IMG/VR virus record: IMGVR_UViG_3300024496_000013
Location: 1-64,000 of that record
Strand: one strand, 5' to 3'
Length of the DNA: 64,000 nt
From: a virus
This document shows positions 37,401 to 45,615 of this stretch, piece by piece (the first letter of the stretch is position 1; each line of letters starts with the position of its first letter). Under the pieces are notes generated by a model. The model had not been told where the DNA came from. It searched no databases and saw only the letters and a list, made by a program, of their open reading frames with translations. Both the position numbers and the translations under genes were made by a program.

Positions 37401-37996
37401 TAGATAGGAACCCCGGTATTTGAAGCATTAAATCTGTACTGATCGGTAGTGATACCGTCGATAGAAGCAGTGCCTTGACTCTTGCCAAATTCAGTAGTAG
37501 ACGGCATAGCAGCATTTAAAACAGCGATAAACTGTTGATACCAATTGGTATTTGTAGGATCATTCCATATCACGGTCTGTTTAGCAAGATTGATACCGTT
37601 GGCATCTGTAAGTGTTTCTGTAGTAGAAACCGTGTCAAATTTTAGTAGCCCCTGGGCAGCTTTATTTCTCTTGGCATTATAAGATAACATACGTGCCAAC
37701 CTTAACACGCTGTCTTTTCTGCTGGCTAATTCTATGAAATTTTCTCTAGATGCTAAATCAATACGGAACGCAAGATTTTGTCCCAAGAAGGCGATAAGAT
37801 CAATTAAGGCGACATATTCGCTAGACTCAATATAATCGTTAAAATCTTCAGCATAGTTTTCTCTCAGATAAGCGGTCATTACCCTTCTGAGATTTTCAAA
37901 ATCGTAACTGGTAAAATCAGCATTTTTGAAAGTTTGGTAAATCCTCTTCCAATCTTCTGCCAATATTAAATTATTTTGTCTAGCTGTGGTTGTCAT
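34487..37996 (-). CDS. 6: Baseplate wedge protein gp6-like
   Basis: The 1169-residue protein opens with a region typical of T4 gp6, including ALIDLIAFLGQNLAFRID and NFIELASRKDSVLRLARML. This part (about residues 60-115) belongs to the gp6/baseplate-J type fold that forms the baseplate's inner ring. T4 gp6 has 660 residues, so this version is much longer, with added beta-rich domains in the middle and C-terminal thirds. gp25 follows in the T4-like neighbourhood. A late promoter element lies at 38016-38023 upstream. It is a core wedge component joining gp7-like, gp25 and gp53 proteins. Confidence 0.85.
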   Translation of the reverse strand: MTTTARQNNLILAEDWKRIYQTFKNADFTSYDFENLRRVMTAYLRENYAEDFNDYIESSEYVALIDLIAFLGQNLAFRIDLASRENFIELASRKDSVLRLARMLSYNAKRNKAAQGLLKFDTVSTTETLTDANGINLAKQTVIWNDPTNTNWYQQFIAVLNAAMPSTTEFGKSQGTASIDGITTDQYRFNASNTGVPIYTFSKVAGGRSMNFELVSTSIIGKDYIYEEDPIPGNKLGFVYRQDGKGNASSNTGFFLLFKQGSMTTADFTITQPTVNEIINITTNGINNDDLWLYAVDAAGNQGEKWTQVSSLTGNNIVYNSVSNGVKNIYSAITKNNDQVDLLFADGVYGNLPRGSFKIYYRVSNGLRYIISPNELRGVTLSIPYTSSRGTAETLTVTCSLYYSVDNSAASEDMDTIRANAPAVYYTQNRMITGEDYNLAPLSSSQDILKVKSINRSSSGISRNFDIIDASGKYSGVNVFADDGIIYRYDNERTFSFTLSNKTILLNYIKDVIEPAVADFQTYNFYLTNFDKIFLSDVNVKWLQSTADTGSSTGYFGNAFDSFPIRVGSYTTSNLKYLTVNALIKFVPPSSTKAFYKGKVVDYDPMNTDHKTYIWAKVVQVVGDGTNAGKGNLSTGRGPITVSSVIPTGAVPSQVVPKFDNKFTSDIESEIINLCFLNQTFGIRYVRTTNSWAIVTASNIDQTSNFNLGQAGDSTNKSLDASWLIAFIFDGETYKVRLRGTDYVFTSVEQNRFYFDKNQKIYDSKTRTVIKDAVKVLSVNTAPVALNVGSLEVANAILALKTNKPQFTLADVLSIVDSKQTIKEDVSFTVSDSVRYDDGYQANDSIKISFIDSNDDGVIDNPDAFDEIVGTNNTTKYVFFKEDVDEFGAKTYVFVPNKNDYILVRDKEANTAVNDYAHNQLIYFYDQLENFVKRVDLVTNTFILEPSYVGYVGRSDLKFQYIHTSGEGRRIDPSVTNIIDVYLLTRNYDNNYRLWLKGAIATEPQAPTAEALRVEFGNNLAPIKAISDEIVYHPVSYFPLFGSKARAEFQARIKVVKNPNRSINDNDLKVRIVNAISDFFDVQNFDFGDRFHASELITYVVKENSPDISNMVIVPVQTTQAFGSLLEIQSKPDELLVSAVTVDTIDILTNITASDLKLTTSSIVTSTSI

Positions 37997-38015
37997 GAAT
38001 TAGCATCCTATCTTA

Positions 38016-38023
38016 TATTTATT
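38016..38023 (-). promoter_or_regulatory. T4-type late promoter (AATAAATA)
   Basis: The minus strand reads AATAAATA followed by TAAG, 19 bases upstream of the gp6 start, in the 51-base gap after gp25. An AGGA sequence lies between it and the ATG. It probably drives gp6 and the giant gene during late infection. Confidence 0.7.
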
Positions 38024-38047
38024 TGGTTTTAAAAACTGCGCATATTA

Positions 38048-38497
38048 TCATTGAGCAGTAGTTTTACTTTCTTTCCTATTATCAAAATCAATAGCTATTT
38101 TTTCCGATAGGTTAAATTCAACATAAAAGAGATCAACCATGACTCGTATACCATATTGTGTAGTATCTACAGTCACATTCTGTACATTAACTCTGGGATC
38201 TCTGTTGACTATCTCTGTCACATCGTCGCTGATAGCTTGTATATTCACACCTGTCAAAGGTTCGTAGATCATGTTCCAGATAATAGTTCCAAAATCCGGA
38301 TTCATCAGTTTTTCGCCTTTCCTAATATTGAAATGATTGAGCAGATCCTGTTTAACCAAGTCCATATCGTGCTGTTTCCAGCCAGTGGCTACACTATACG
38401 AATTAAAGCCCTTGTAGGCAAAAATATCTTGATCTAGATTGCCAGCCTGTGCCTGAGCAGTGGCTACCTGTGTTACGTTGTATATTCTGACTGTCAT
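38048..38497 (-). CDS. 25: Baseplate wedge protein gp25-like
   Basis: The 149-residue product has the gp25 (GPW/gp25 family) core at about residues 45-105, including NIRKGEKLMNPDFGTIIW and a DDVTEIVNRDPRV motif. T4 gp25 has about 130 residues and seeds sheath assembly by mimicking a sheath domain. It overlaps the spike gene by 4 bases (ATGA type) and precedes gp6. There is no peptidoglycan-lytic motif. Confidence 0.92.
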   Translation of the reverse strand: MTVRIYNVTQVATAQAQAGNLDQDIFAYKGFNSYSVATGWKQHDMDLVKQDLLNHFNIRKGEKLMNPDFGTIIWNMIYEPLTGVNIQAISDDVTEIVNRDPRVNVQNVTVDTTQYGIRVMVDLFYVEFNLSEKIAIDFDNRKESKTTAQ

Positions 38498-40128
38498 GCT
38501 GTTTGAGTTCCTGTATCTTTTTGTTCTCTATCGGTCTTTTCCGGTGTTGCTTTAGTAGGATCGACGTTTTCGTGGCCGCCCCAGGGTTCATGCATCGGTA
38601 TCCTGCGCATGATACTTTTCTTCGGCTCTACGTTTTGATATTGTGTAGCTTTAAAATCCTGCCTTGGGTTAGTAGAAGGATTATCAAAAGTAGGCAATGT
38701 TTCGGGCTTCGATTCTATAGAGCCTGCCGGTGTAGCAGGAATAGCAGGAATAGAATTCATGTAGATCTTGTCAGCTGTTTCAATATGATTGCCTGTGGTC
38801 AATAGGTTGAGATTACCTCCGCTAGTGGTCAAAAACATATTATCGCTACTGGTCATATTGACACCCTTGGCATTCAGTTTCATAGCACCAGATGCGTTTA
38901 TTTCATAATCTTTATATCCAAATTTACTAGCACCGTCTACTGTAGTTTCACTATTTCCTTTGATATAGATCTTGTTGTCTGTGCCCACTATTAATGTGTT
39001 TTCTTTACCTGTTTCTGTTTGCATTTTTTCGGCAGCTTTGATATTGATATTGCGTCCTGCTTCAATATTGATATCTCTATCCGCACAGAAATTAAAATCG
39101 TTTTCAGAATGAATGCTGACACTATCTCCGGCATAGATATCTATCTTACCATTGCTGCTCATTTCTATCCACGATGTGCCCGATCCGTGACCAATGTAGA
39201 TCAAGTCTTCGGAATTGTGTAACAGTATCTGGTGTCCTGTCCTAGTACGCACACGGAAGTATTCGCTGATAGGAATCCTAACATCTCCGCCTTCATTAGC
39301 AGGAACATACTCCGGCGGGCCTTCGCCTGCTGGTTTCTTTCTAACATATCGTTCGTCGCCGTCATCCATGACGAACTGAAATCCTCCAACTCTACTCACA
39401 TATGTTGGCTGAGAAATATCTTCGCTTTCACCTATTCTAGCTTTTTTAGCTCCAGATCTTTTATCTAAAGGACCCGGTGTAGATATCCCATAAACATTAG
39501 ATGGCGCACTTCTACGCATAGTAGATGTAGTAGGACCGCGGAAATAATCTTTGATTAAACCTTGGTTTAGAAAAACACCTGCCATCGGATGTACTGGTTT
39601 AGCTACTTTATCTACATCTGTGCTAGTTCTATCTTTGTTTGTCGATCTGTTCATTTCGCCTGTAGGCAACGCTAGTCCAGAACCATATTTGGCTTTATCT
39701 TCAGGACTCATATCAGTTGCCGAAGAAGCTGCGATACCCGGGACCATATGATTGACATATGTATCAGGTACACATCCTAACCAATAACCTTCTCCTGTTT
39801 CTTCAACAAATATACAGAGAACAGTGACTCCAACATCTGGCGGGACAAAGCTCATTCCATAACTTTTTTGTGTATCTTGGAAAGCTGCTGCGTTTCCAGA
39901 ATTACTGCCAGTGAAGCCCACATTAGTTGCGCCAAAGAAAGGTGGACAATATTTTACGATAATATTTTGCCCAGTCTTACCATAACTAGAACTGTTTTGT
40001 CCTATGAGGCTGACTAGTAGTCCTCCCATAAATGTAGTATCAGCATGACCTACTACTTTTGCTAACCTAGGGCCAGAAAGTTTGCCTGCTGTGGCTACGT
40101 TAGGATTGGTCTGATAGACTCTTGGCAT
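38494..40128 (-). CDS. 5: Baseplate hub spike protein gp5-like, without lysozyme domain
   Basis: The 544-residue protein has an N-terminal OB-fold-like region (residues about 20-140, with GGLLVSLIGQNSSSYGKT and YWLGCVPDTYVNHMVPG). A C-terminal beta-helix needle follows, with repeats such as DRDINIEAGRNINIKAAEKM, like T4 gp5 and VgrG. T4 gp5 carries a lysozyme between these parts. Here the intervening stretch (about 140-340) is Gly/Ser/Pro-rich and shows no lysozyme signature that I can see. It therefore probably punctures the envelope mechanically. A short Pro/Thr/Glu-rich tail ends the protein. Confidence 0.8.
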   Translation of the reverse strand: MPRVYQTNPNVATAGKLSGPRLAKVVGHADTTFMGGLLVSLIGQNSSSYGKTGQNIIVKYCPPFFGATNVGFTGSNSGNAAAFQDTQKSYGMSFVPPDVGVTVLCIFVEETGEGYWLGCVPDTYVNHMVPGIAASSATDMSPEDKAKYGSGLALPTGEMNRSTNKDRTSTDVDKVAKPVHPMAGVFLNQGLIKDYFRGPTTSTMRRSAPSNVYGISTPGPLDKRSGAKKARIGESEDISQPTYVSRVGGFQFVMDDGDERYVRKKPAGEGPPEYVPANEGGDVRIPISEYFRVRTRTGHQILLHNSEDLIYIGHGSGTSWIEMSSNGKIDIYAGDSVSIHSENDFNFCADRDINIEAGRNINIKAAEKMQTETGKENTLIVGTDNKIYIKGNSETTVDGASKFGYKDYEINASGAMKLNAKGVNMTSSDNMFLTTSGGNLNLLTTGNHIETADKIYMNSIPAIPATPAGSIESKPETLPTFDNPSTNPRQDFKATQYQNVEPKKSIMRRIPMHEPWGGHENVDPTKATPEKTDREQKDTGTQTA

Positions 40129-40130
40129 TA

Positions 40131-42257
40131 TTAATTGCCTCCACTTGCTGTTGGACCTTCTGGTACTGTATCACCTTGCGGATCTTCTCCCTGTTTCTTA
40201 GGTAGACCGGCACCCGGTGCTAAAGAAGCATCTGTTCTTGTAGCATTAATAGCATCGCTAACTTGGCCTTTATCTCTCATTAATCTTAATTTGTTTGTAT
40301 ACATACCGTCTTTGAAAATAGCATAACTCTTTGTTATTCTAAAAAATCCGCTGAAAGGACTATCCGATGCTCCGCTGTTGGGGAAAGGATAAGTCGCTTG
40401 TCCTCTACGAGGAGCATCGTTTGGTGTTTTAAATCTTATATAAATCCTAACTTCTTGAGAATTATAAGCTGCTGCTCCATCTGAATTGATGCCGTCTCCT
40501 TGTTTCGCAGGAAAATAACCACCGTATCCTTCATCACTAAAATAATACGGATCTCCATATATTTCGAGATCAGCAGTCAGTTGATCATAAGTGTCTATTA
40601 AATTTTTCTGCATCTGTCTTGCTACTAATACTTCAGGACTATCGGCTGCTGCGCCTGAATTTGGTGCCGGCACTGCCGAAGGATCTAAATTTGCTGGTGC
40701 TGAGCTAGTAGCACTTGTTGTCACTGCTCCACTGACTCCTGAACTATCTTGTCTTATAACAGTAACAGGTGTAGATGCGTTAGCTGCGGATGGGTTTGAT
40801 CCAGAAGCATATTCTGGAACCCCTGTGAATATAGTTTGGTAATAGGTGTTATCTAGAGTTATATTCCAACTGATGATATCATCGTTTTGTCCTGTATAGA
40901 GAAAATCGTATTTCTTTCTTACTAGAGTCGGATCTAATCCTTCGGCTGGTACAGCAGGATTTTTTACCATAGCAGCATTTACTCTATAAGGCATGACATA
41001 ATAATAAAAGGTCTTACCTAATTGTCCGCCACGTTTAGCATCCGGACCTAATTCAGGTTTTGGTTTCACAACAGCTCTAATAGTGAACCAATTGATGAAA
41101 CCATTTTCTACTTTTTCAAAGGCTTTAGCACAAAACTCGCTGTTTAATACTATCTCTCTCACACAGGCTGTGATGGTTCTTAAACCTGAGCTTTCATCAG
41201 CAGTACCTACTGTAAATGTAAAACTTTTTTGTTTCTTGTCTCCAGAATTTACTGCGTCTCTAGAACTAGCAGCATCTCTATCTTGTTGACTTACTCTCGT
41301 TGCGTCACTGGCAAATGGTCTGCTGCCTGTATTTTCTGAAAAAGCAAAAGCAGAATCGGCCATCGCAGCCCAACGCGGAAGACTTTCATGATTTCCATCA
41401 TTAAATTCACCATCTACACATTTTATAACAAAATTATCTGTCTGGCCTATAACTCCTTTTTCTTTTAATTCTATAAAAATGTCATCTAGTAATTTTGAAA
41501 GAGAACCTTCGATAGGATCCTCACCCCCTAATGCTTCTTCTACAGTTTTACCAAAAGGTGCTACTGTATTTTTTAATGAATTGTTTACATTATTAAAAGC
41601 TTCTTGGCCGGCCGGCATTCCTTTGACTTTATAGATTGTACCGCTATCTGTATATGTAAAACTTATTTCCGTAAAACTAAACGGCAAATATCTAGTAGCT
41701 GCTGGTATCTTAGCACTGTTTCCTTCCGCTGTCCAGCCAACATATTCTAGTTTTAAAACATATCTAGCATCTGTAGTATAATTTCCCCATCCTGCTTTTA
41801 ACGATGCTACCTGTAAAGTTTGTAAAAACAAACCCATACTATAAGGTTCATAAATGTCAAATTTAAAATTAGCTACAGGTTCGATACCGCTAGAATTTGT
41901 TATCTGCATAAATTCAACATTGTTAATGAAGAATTCTGTTTTGCCATAATAGTTTCCTACTCTCTTGTTGTTGTCTCTACCACCTTCTGACAACATGATA
42001 TAAGTTAACGATCCGCCCTCTTTTCTATAACTTGTAGGATCGTTTAATTGAGCAGGAGTTAAACAAGCTATGCTGAACAGATATGTATAACTGGCATATT
42101 TTTTTAAAGGATTAGGTATTAGATTAGGAAACAGACTATCGGGGTTTGTAGAACTGCTAGGCGTGACAGCAACTGTCGCTGCGTTAGACGTCGCTGTAAC
42201 TCGTACTACATTAGAAGACGAAACAAATGTCTGAGGTAGAGTTGAGCCTTCTGCCAT
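40131..42257 (-). CDS. Virion structural protein, probable baseplate hub component
   Basis: The 708-residue protein lies between gp5-like and gp53-like genes. It begins with an Ala/Ser/Thr-rich leader followed by SLFPNLIPNPLKKYASYTYL, and contains YYGKTEFFINNVEF and FKFDIYEPYSMGLFLQTLQ. Pro/Ala/Ser-rich linkers lie near residues 490-550. Its position next to the spike suggests a hub protein (T4 gp27-like in role), but I see no diagnostic gp27 motif. It is common as an unnamed structural protein in cyanophage-like T4 relatives. Confidence 0.6.
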   Translation of the reverse strand: MAEGSTLPQTFVSSSNVVRVTATSNAATVAVTPSSSTNPDSLFPNLIPNPLKKYASYTYLFSIACLTPAQLNDPTSYRKEGGSLTYIMLSEGGRDNNKRVGNYYGKTEFFINNVEFMQITNSSGIEPVANFKFDIYEPYSMGLFLQTLQVASLKAGWGNYTTDARYVLKLEYVGWTAEGNSAKIPAATRYLPFSFTEISFTYTDSGTIYKVKGMPAGQEAFNNVNNSLKNTVAPFGKTVEEALGGEDPIEGSLSKLLDDIFIELKEKGVIGQTDNFVIKCVDGEFNDGNHESLPRWAAMADSAFAFSENTGSRPFASDATRVSQQDRDAASSRDAVNSGDKKQKSFTFTVGTADESSGLRTITACVREIVLNSEFCAKAFEKVENGFINWFTIRAVVKPKPELGPDAKRGGQLGKTFYYYVMPYRVNAAMVKNPAVPAEGLDPTLVRKKYDFLYTGQNDDIISWNITLDNTYYQTIFTGVPEYASGSNPSAANASTPVTVIRQDSSGVSGAVTTSATSSAPANLDPSAVPAPNSGAAADSPEVLVARQMQKNLIDTYDQLTADLEIYGDPYYFSDEGYGGYFPAKQGDGINSDGAAAYNSQEVRIYIRFKTPNDAPRRGQATYPFPNSGASDSPFSGFFRITKSYAIFKDGMYTNKLRLMRDKGQVSDAINATRTDASLAPGAGLPKKQGEDPQGDTVPEGPTASGGN

Positions 42258-42258
42258 A

Positions 42259-42561
42259 TTATAATCCTAAATATCTTAACAGGTCAGTTTTTTTTGGTAT
42301 AGAAATCACTGTTCCAGTTTCAAAATCGTAAACAGGATCTTTTAGGACATCCATATTTCTCTGAGCAAACACCCACCATAAAGCAGCGTCACCATATAGA
42401 TCATAAGCTAGTAGATCCGGTCTATGATCATATTGACTACCGATAGAATACTTAACATCCGAATCAGCTGCCGGTATCTGCCTGATAGTCAATGTATCAA
42501 GATAATTGTTTACTATCTTGGTCGTATACCAAGGTGAAGTTCTAGTGTAGGTAGCAGTCAT
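42259..42561 (-). CDS. 53: Baseplate wedge protein gp53-like
   Basis: A compact 100-residue protein with the gp53 hallmark segment YDHRPDLLAYDLYGDAALWW followed by VFAQRN and a LysM-like end (PVYDFETGTVISIP). T4 gp53 has 196 residues, so this is the short form. In T4, gp53 helps close wedges into the hexagonal baseplate. It overlaps the upstream gp48-like gene by one base. Confidence 0.85.
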   Translation of the reverse strand: MTATYTRTSPWYTTKIVNNYLDTLTIRQIPAADSDVKYSIGSQYDHRPDLLAYDLYGDAALWWVFAQRNMDVLKDPVYDFETGTVISIPKKTDLLRYLGL

Positions 42562-43619
42562 TATAGAATTCCTTGAGCGGTTCCGCTAACATAATCTGCT
42601 ATAGAAAATTCTCGCAGTTGAGCTCTGTTATAAACAGGCGATACTATAACAGTAATCGAATTAGTCATTGGTACCCAATGTGGGGTTCCTCCCACGACAA
42701 TCTTTTTATAGTTGGCATCTTTAGGCATTTCTGTACTAAAACTTTTAATCACTACAGGAACATTGTTAAAGAAATATGTACCGTATCCGGATAAAGTACA
42801 AACAATAGGTGGATTTCCAGCTGGTGTACTTTTTCCATAAAACATCTTAGTAGCACCTCTTAAAAATGCTACCACTGCTACAAAATATTTGGCATCGTCA
42901 TCATTTTGTACTGCGAAATCTCCAGTGATTGTTATATCTTCTACGTTGCTGTTTTTATAAGATTGTACAGCAAAGTTATTATGCATCGGCTCTGTCGTGT
43001 TATAGTTTGCTTTATGTGTGACCATAACAGACGGTGTAAAAGGAAAAATCATACCATTGGTTTTTTTCAACGGCTCTAATATGTCAGGTGTGGCACCATT
43101 GCCTAATAAGGCAAAATTAGTATTCAATCTCACACGCCAATCGTTAGGATTGGCAGGACTTGCTATCGTAGAAAATGCTGTAGTAGCCCCATCGAATATG
43201 TTAGAAAAATCTGGCAAGCTGAATCTTATATTTCTGATAGATTCTACCAAATCAAAACCTGCTTTGGCAATACCTGCTGCGGTCTGTGCTAGACCTGTTA
43301 CCGCGTTACCGATAGCTTGAGGTAGCTGCATCAATGCTGCCGCAGCTCCTAGTACTCCGAGAGCTTTGTCTAGACCAGTTAGATTCAGACTAGGCAATCT
43401 TAGTCCGCCGCCACCGCCGCTGCCGCTGCCACCACCATTAAGTGAACTGCCAGCCAGGCCACCTAGCTGATTAGCATAGTTTATATTGCTAGAGTACAAA
43501 TACTCCTTAGGAGCACTGTAACCAGTCAAGAAGCCAGTATAACCTTTATCTGTAGCCGCATAGATCGTCGGTTTAGTTGTGGTTCCTGCTGTCGATTGCG
43601 TTGTTGTAGGTAAAGCCAT
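42561..43619 (-). CDS. 48: Baseplate tail-tube cap protein gp48-like
   Basis: The 352-residue protein starts with a Ser/Thr/Gly-rich region including a run of Gly (about residues 60-72). A hydrophobic Ala-rich helix follows (LGVLGAAAALMQLPQAIGN), then a beta domain with MIFPFTPSVMVTHKANYN, DDAKYFVAVVAFLRGATKMF and a conserved-looking PPIVCTLSGYGTYFF. T4 gp48 is 364 residues and caps the hub before tube polymerisation; length and order fit. gp54 is a possible alternative assignment. A late promoter element lies at 43641-43648 upstream. Confidence 0.7.
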   Translation of the reverse strand: MALPTTTQSTAGTTTKPTIYAATDKGYTGFLTGYSAPKEYLYSSNINYANQLGGLAGSSLNGGGSGSGGGGGLRLPSLNLTGLDKALGVLGAAAALMQLPQAIGNAVTGLAQTAAGIAKAGFDLVESIRNIRFSLPDFSNIFDGATTAFSTIASPANPNDWRVRLNTNFALLGNGATPDILEPLKKTNGMIFPFTPSVMVTHKANYNTTEPMHNNFAVQSYKNSNVEDITITGDFAVQNDDDAKYFVAVVAFLRGATKMFYGKSTPAGNPPIVCTLSGYGTYFFNNVPVVIKSFSTEMPKDANYKKIVVGGTPHWVPMTNSITVIVSPVYNRAQLREFSIADYVSGTAQGIL

Positions 43620-43640
43620 GTCTTTTGGTATCCTTTACTC

Positions 43641-43648
43641 TATTTATT
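43641..43648 (-). promoter_or_regulatory. T4-type late promoter (AATAAATA)
   Basis: The minus strand reads AATAAATA 21 bases upstream of the gp48-like gene. It probably starts the baseplate operon that runs through gp53, the hub proteins and gp25. It lies in the divergent gap shared with the gp55 gene's upstream region. Confidence 0.7.
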
Positions 43649-43660
43649 TCCTTAAAAATG

Positions 43661-43674
43661 TGCTATTATATAAG
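43661..43674 (+). promoter_or_regulatory. Extended -10 sigma70-like promoter for the gp55 gene
   Basis: The sequence TGCTATTATATAAG contains TG-N-TATTAT, an extended -10 element. No good -35 is present. It lies about 25 bases upstream of the gp55 ATG, with a TGAGGA ribosome-binding site in between. An early host-type promoter fits gp55, which must be made before late promoters can work. Confidence 0.45.
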
Positions 43675-43693
43675 TAATTCTGAGGACCATTGA

Positions 43694-44557
43694 ATGACCA
43701 CAACTAAAATAAAATACTTAACTAACAAGGACCTACTCAAAGAAATACACCGAAGCAAAAATACATACTGTTCATATGTAGCACCTGAATTTTCGGACTA
43801 TGATTTAATACTGCCCAGCTTGGAAAAAATCAATATTCGTACTATTGCCGAAGCTAAACGAGTAAGGGCAGCACGTCTATCCAAACAAGCATATGAAAAA
43901 GCAGCTCTAACAGATAAAAAAGCTTCTGCTAAAAACTTTGAAATCGATTATAAAAAGATACTAAAGACCGATGTTGTTTTTAGGATCGTGTCGTGGGAAC
44001 ATATTCCATTGGCACCTGGTCGGAAAAAGACTGTTAAAAATACCGCAGACAGTCACGAAAAAATCAACTTTCCTCCATTCCAACATTGGAAGTTTGATGA
44101 CAATGATAACCTAATCTGCGTAGGCAAAAGCCACTGGATCGGTGGTATGGAAAACGGACACTTTAGCAAAGAACACGGACGCATGACTGATAATCTTGCT
44201 AGGATGTTTATCAAACTCTGCGAGCGTTACGCTACCAGAGGTAATGTCAGAGGATATACCTACAACGATGAAATGCGAGGACAAGCGATCTTACAGCTTA
44301 CTCAAATTGGCCTTCAGTTCGATGAAAGCAAGTCTAATAACCCTTTCGCTTACTATACTGCTGCCGTTACTAACAGTTTTGTACGGATCATTAACATTGA
44401 AAAGCGTAATCAAAATATTAGAGATGACATCCTTGAAATGAATGGTATGAATCCCAGTTGGACCAGACAGAACAGCGGTAAATCAACTAGCGCAGGGCCT
44501 GTTAGTCCTGTAGTGAGCGACGCAAATTTTAACATGGATTGGGGCAGCGACGATTGA
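43694..44557 (+). CDS. 55: Late-transcription sigma factor gp55-like
   Basis: gp55 directs host RNA polymerase to late promoters (TATAAATA in T4). The 287-residue protein starts with a segment like T4 gp55 (KYLTNKDLLKEIHRSK). Its sigma region 2-like core is at about residues 170-245: MTDNLARMFIKLCERY, GYTYNDEMRGQAILQL, KSNNPFAYYTAAVTNSFVRI. T4 gp55 has 185 residues. The extra length is mainly a block of about 110 residues between the N-terminus and the core, with Trp-containing motifs (FPPFQHWKFDDN, GKSHWIGG). That long form also appears in cyanophage-like T4 relatives as I recall. The stop overlaps the -35 of the next promoter. Confidence 0.85.
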   Translation: MTTTKIKYLTNKDLLKEIHRSKNTYCSYVAPEFSDYDLILPSLEKINIRTIAEAKRVRAARLSKQAYEKAALTDKKASAKNFEIDYKKILKTDVVFRIVSWEHIPLAPGRKKTVKNTADSHEKINFPPFQHWKFDDNDNLICVGKSHWIGGMENGHFSKEHGRMTDNLARMFIKLCERYATRGNVRGYTYNDEMRGQAILQLTQIGLQFDESKSNNPFAYYTAAVTNSFVRIINIEKRNQNIRDDILEMNGMNPSWTRQNSGKSTSAGPVSPVVSDANFNMDWGSDD

Positions 44558-44582
44558 CTTTGTCAACGTTGCCGTCTACAAT
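44554..44582 (+). promoter_or_regulatory. Sigma70-type promoter for the gp47-gp46 operon
   Basis: TTGACT, 17 bases, TACAAT: each hexamer matches the sigma70 consensus at five of six positions with ideal spacing. It overlaps the gp55 stop codon and ends 19 bases before the gp47 start. An early or middle promoter fits recombination genes. Confidence 0.8.
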
Positions 44583-44601
44583 TTAATTAGGAGTTTCGTC
44601 G

Positions 44602-45615
44602 ATGGGATTATTCAACAAAGTCGCTTGTTTCACAGATATCCATTTTGGCCTTAAATCAGGTAGCAGGATCCACAACATAGATTGTGAAGATTTTGTCATA
44701 TGGTTCTGTGAAGAAGCTAAAAAAGCAGGAGCTGAAACTTGTATCTTCTTAGGTGACTGGCATCATAACAGGTCAACTACTGATGTCAGCACCATGAACT
44801 ATACAGTTAGCAACATCGAAAGACTGAATGCTAACTTTGAAAAAGTCTATTTCATTTTAGGCAATCACGATCTATTCTACAAAGACAAGCGAGAAATTAA
44901 TTCTATTGAATTCATGCGCCTGTTTCCAAACGTTGTGCCTATCAAGGATCCGCTAACATTAGACGGTGTGACTTTTTTACCATGGTTAGTAGGCGATGAA
45001 TGGCGTACTGTGCCAGATATCAAAAGTCGTTACATTTTTGGACACTTTGAATTGCCATTATTCTATATGAACGCTATGGTACAGATGCCTGATCACGGTC
45101 AATTACAAAGCAACCATTTCGTTAACCAAGAATATGTGTTTAGCGGACATTTTCACAAACGTCAAACACAAGGCAATATTACTTATATTGGTAATGCTTT
45201 TCCACACAACTACGCAGATGCCGGCGATGATGATCGAGGTATGATGTTGTTAGAGTGGGGAGGTGCGCCGGAATATCGAACTTGGCAACAACAGCCTGTT
45301 TACAGACACTACAAACTCAGCCGCATCATAGATTCTCCAGATACACTGTTAAAGTCTAAGATGCACTGTCGTGTTACCATAGACGTTCCTATCACTTTCG
45401 AAGAAGCTAACTTTATCAAAGAAACTTTTATAAAGCAATATGATCTTCGAGAGCTGATGTTGATACCGGAAAAAACAGAAATCGAATCTAGTAATGCTGT
45501 TCCTGTGGATCTACAGTTTGAAAGTGTAGACACTATCGTGATGAATCAGATAACCAGTATAGATTCCGAAACATATGACAAGAAGCTGCTGTTGGAGATC
45601 TACAATAACCTATGA
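44602..45615 (+). CDS. 47: Recombination endonuclease subunit gp47 (Mre11-like)
   Basis: The 337-residue protein is a calcineurin-like metallophosphoesterase with the Mre11 motif series in order: FTDIH (about residues 10-14), GDWHH (near 50), GNHD (near 88), GHFE (near 148) and GHFHKR (near 182). With gp46 it forms the exonuclease that resects DNA ends for T4-type recombination-dependent replication. The ATG at 44602 follows a TAGGAG ribosome-binding site. It overlaps gp46 by 4 bases (ATGA), so both are made together. Confidence 0.95.
   Translation: MGLFNKVACFTDIHFGLKSGSRIHNIDCEDFVIWFCEEAKKAGAETCIFLGDWHHNRSTTDVSTMNYTVSNIERLNANFEKVYFILGNHDLFYKDKREINSIEFMRLFPNVVPIKDPLTLDGVTFLPWLVGDEWRTVPDIKSRYIFGHFELPLFYMNAMVQMPDHGQLQSNHFVNQEYVFSGHFHKRQTQGNITYIGNAFPHNYADAGDDDRGMMLLEWGGAPEYRTWQQQPVYRHYKLSRIIDSPDTLLKSKMHCRVTIDVPITFEEANFIKETFIKQYDLRELMLIPEKTEIESSNAVPVDLQFESVDTIVMNQITSIDSETYDKKLLLEIYNNL

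Noticed and set aside
38494-40128. Lysozyme domain in gp5, as in T4
   Set aside because: The region between the OB-fold and the beta-helix is Gly/Ser/Pro-rich and shows no lysozyme catalytic pattern.
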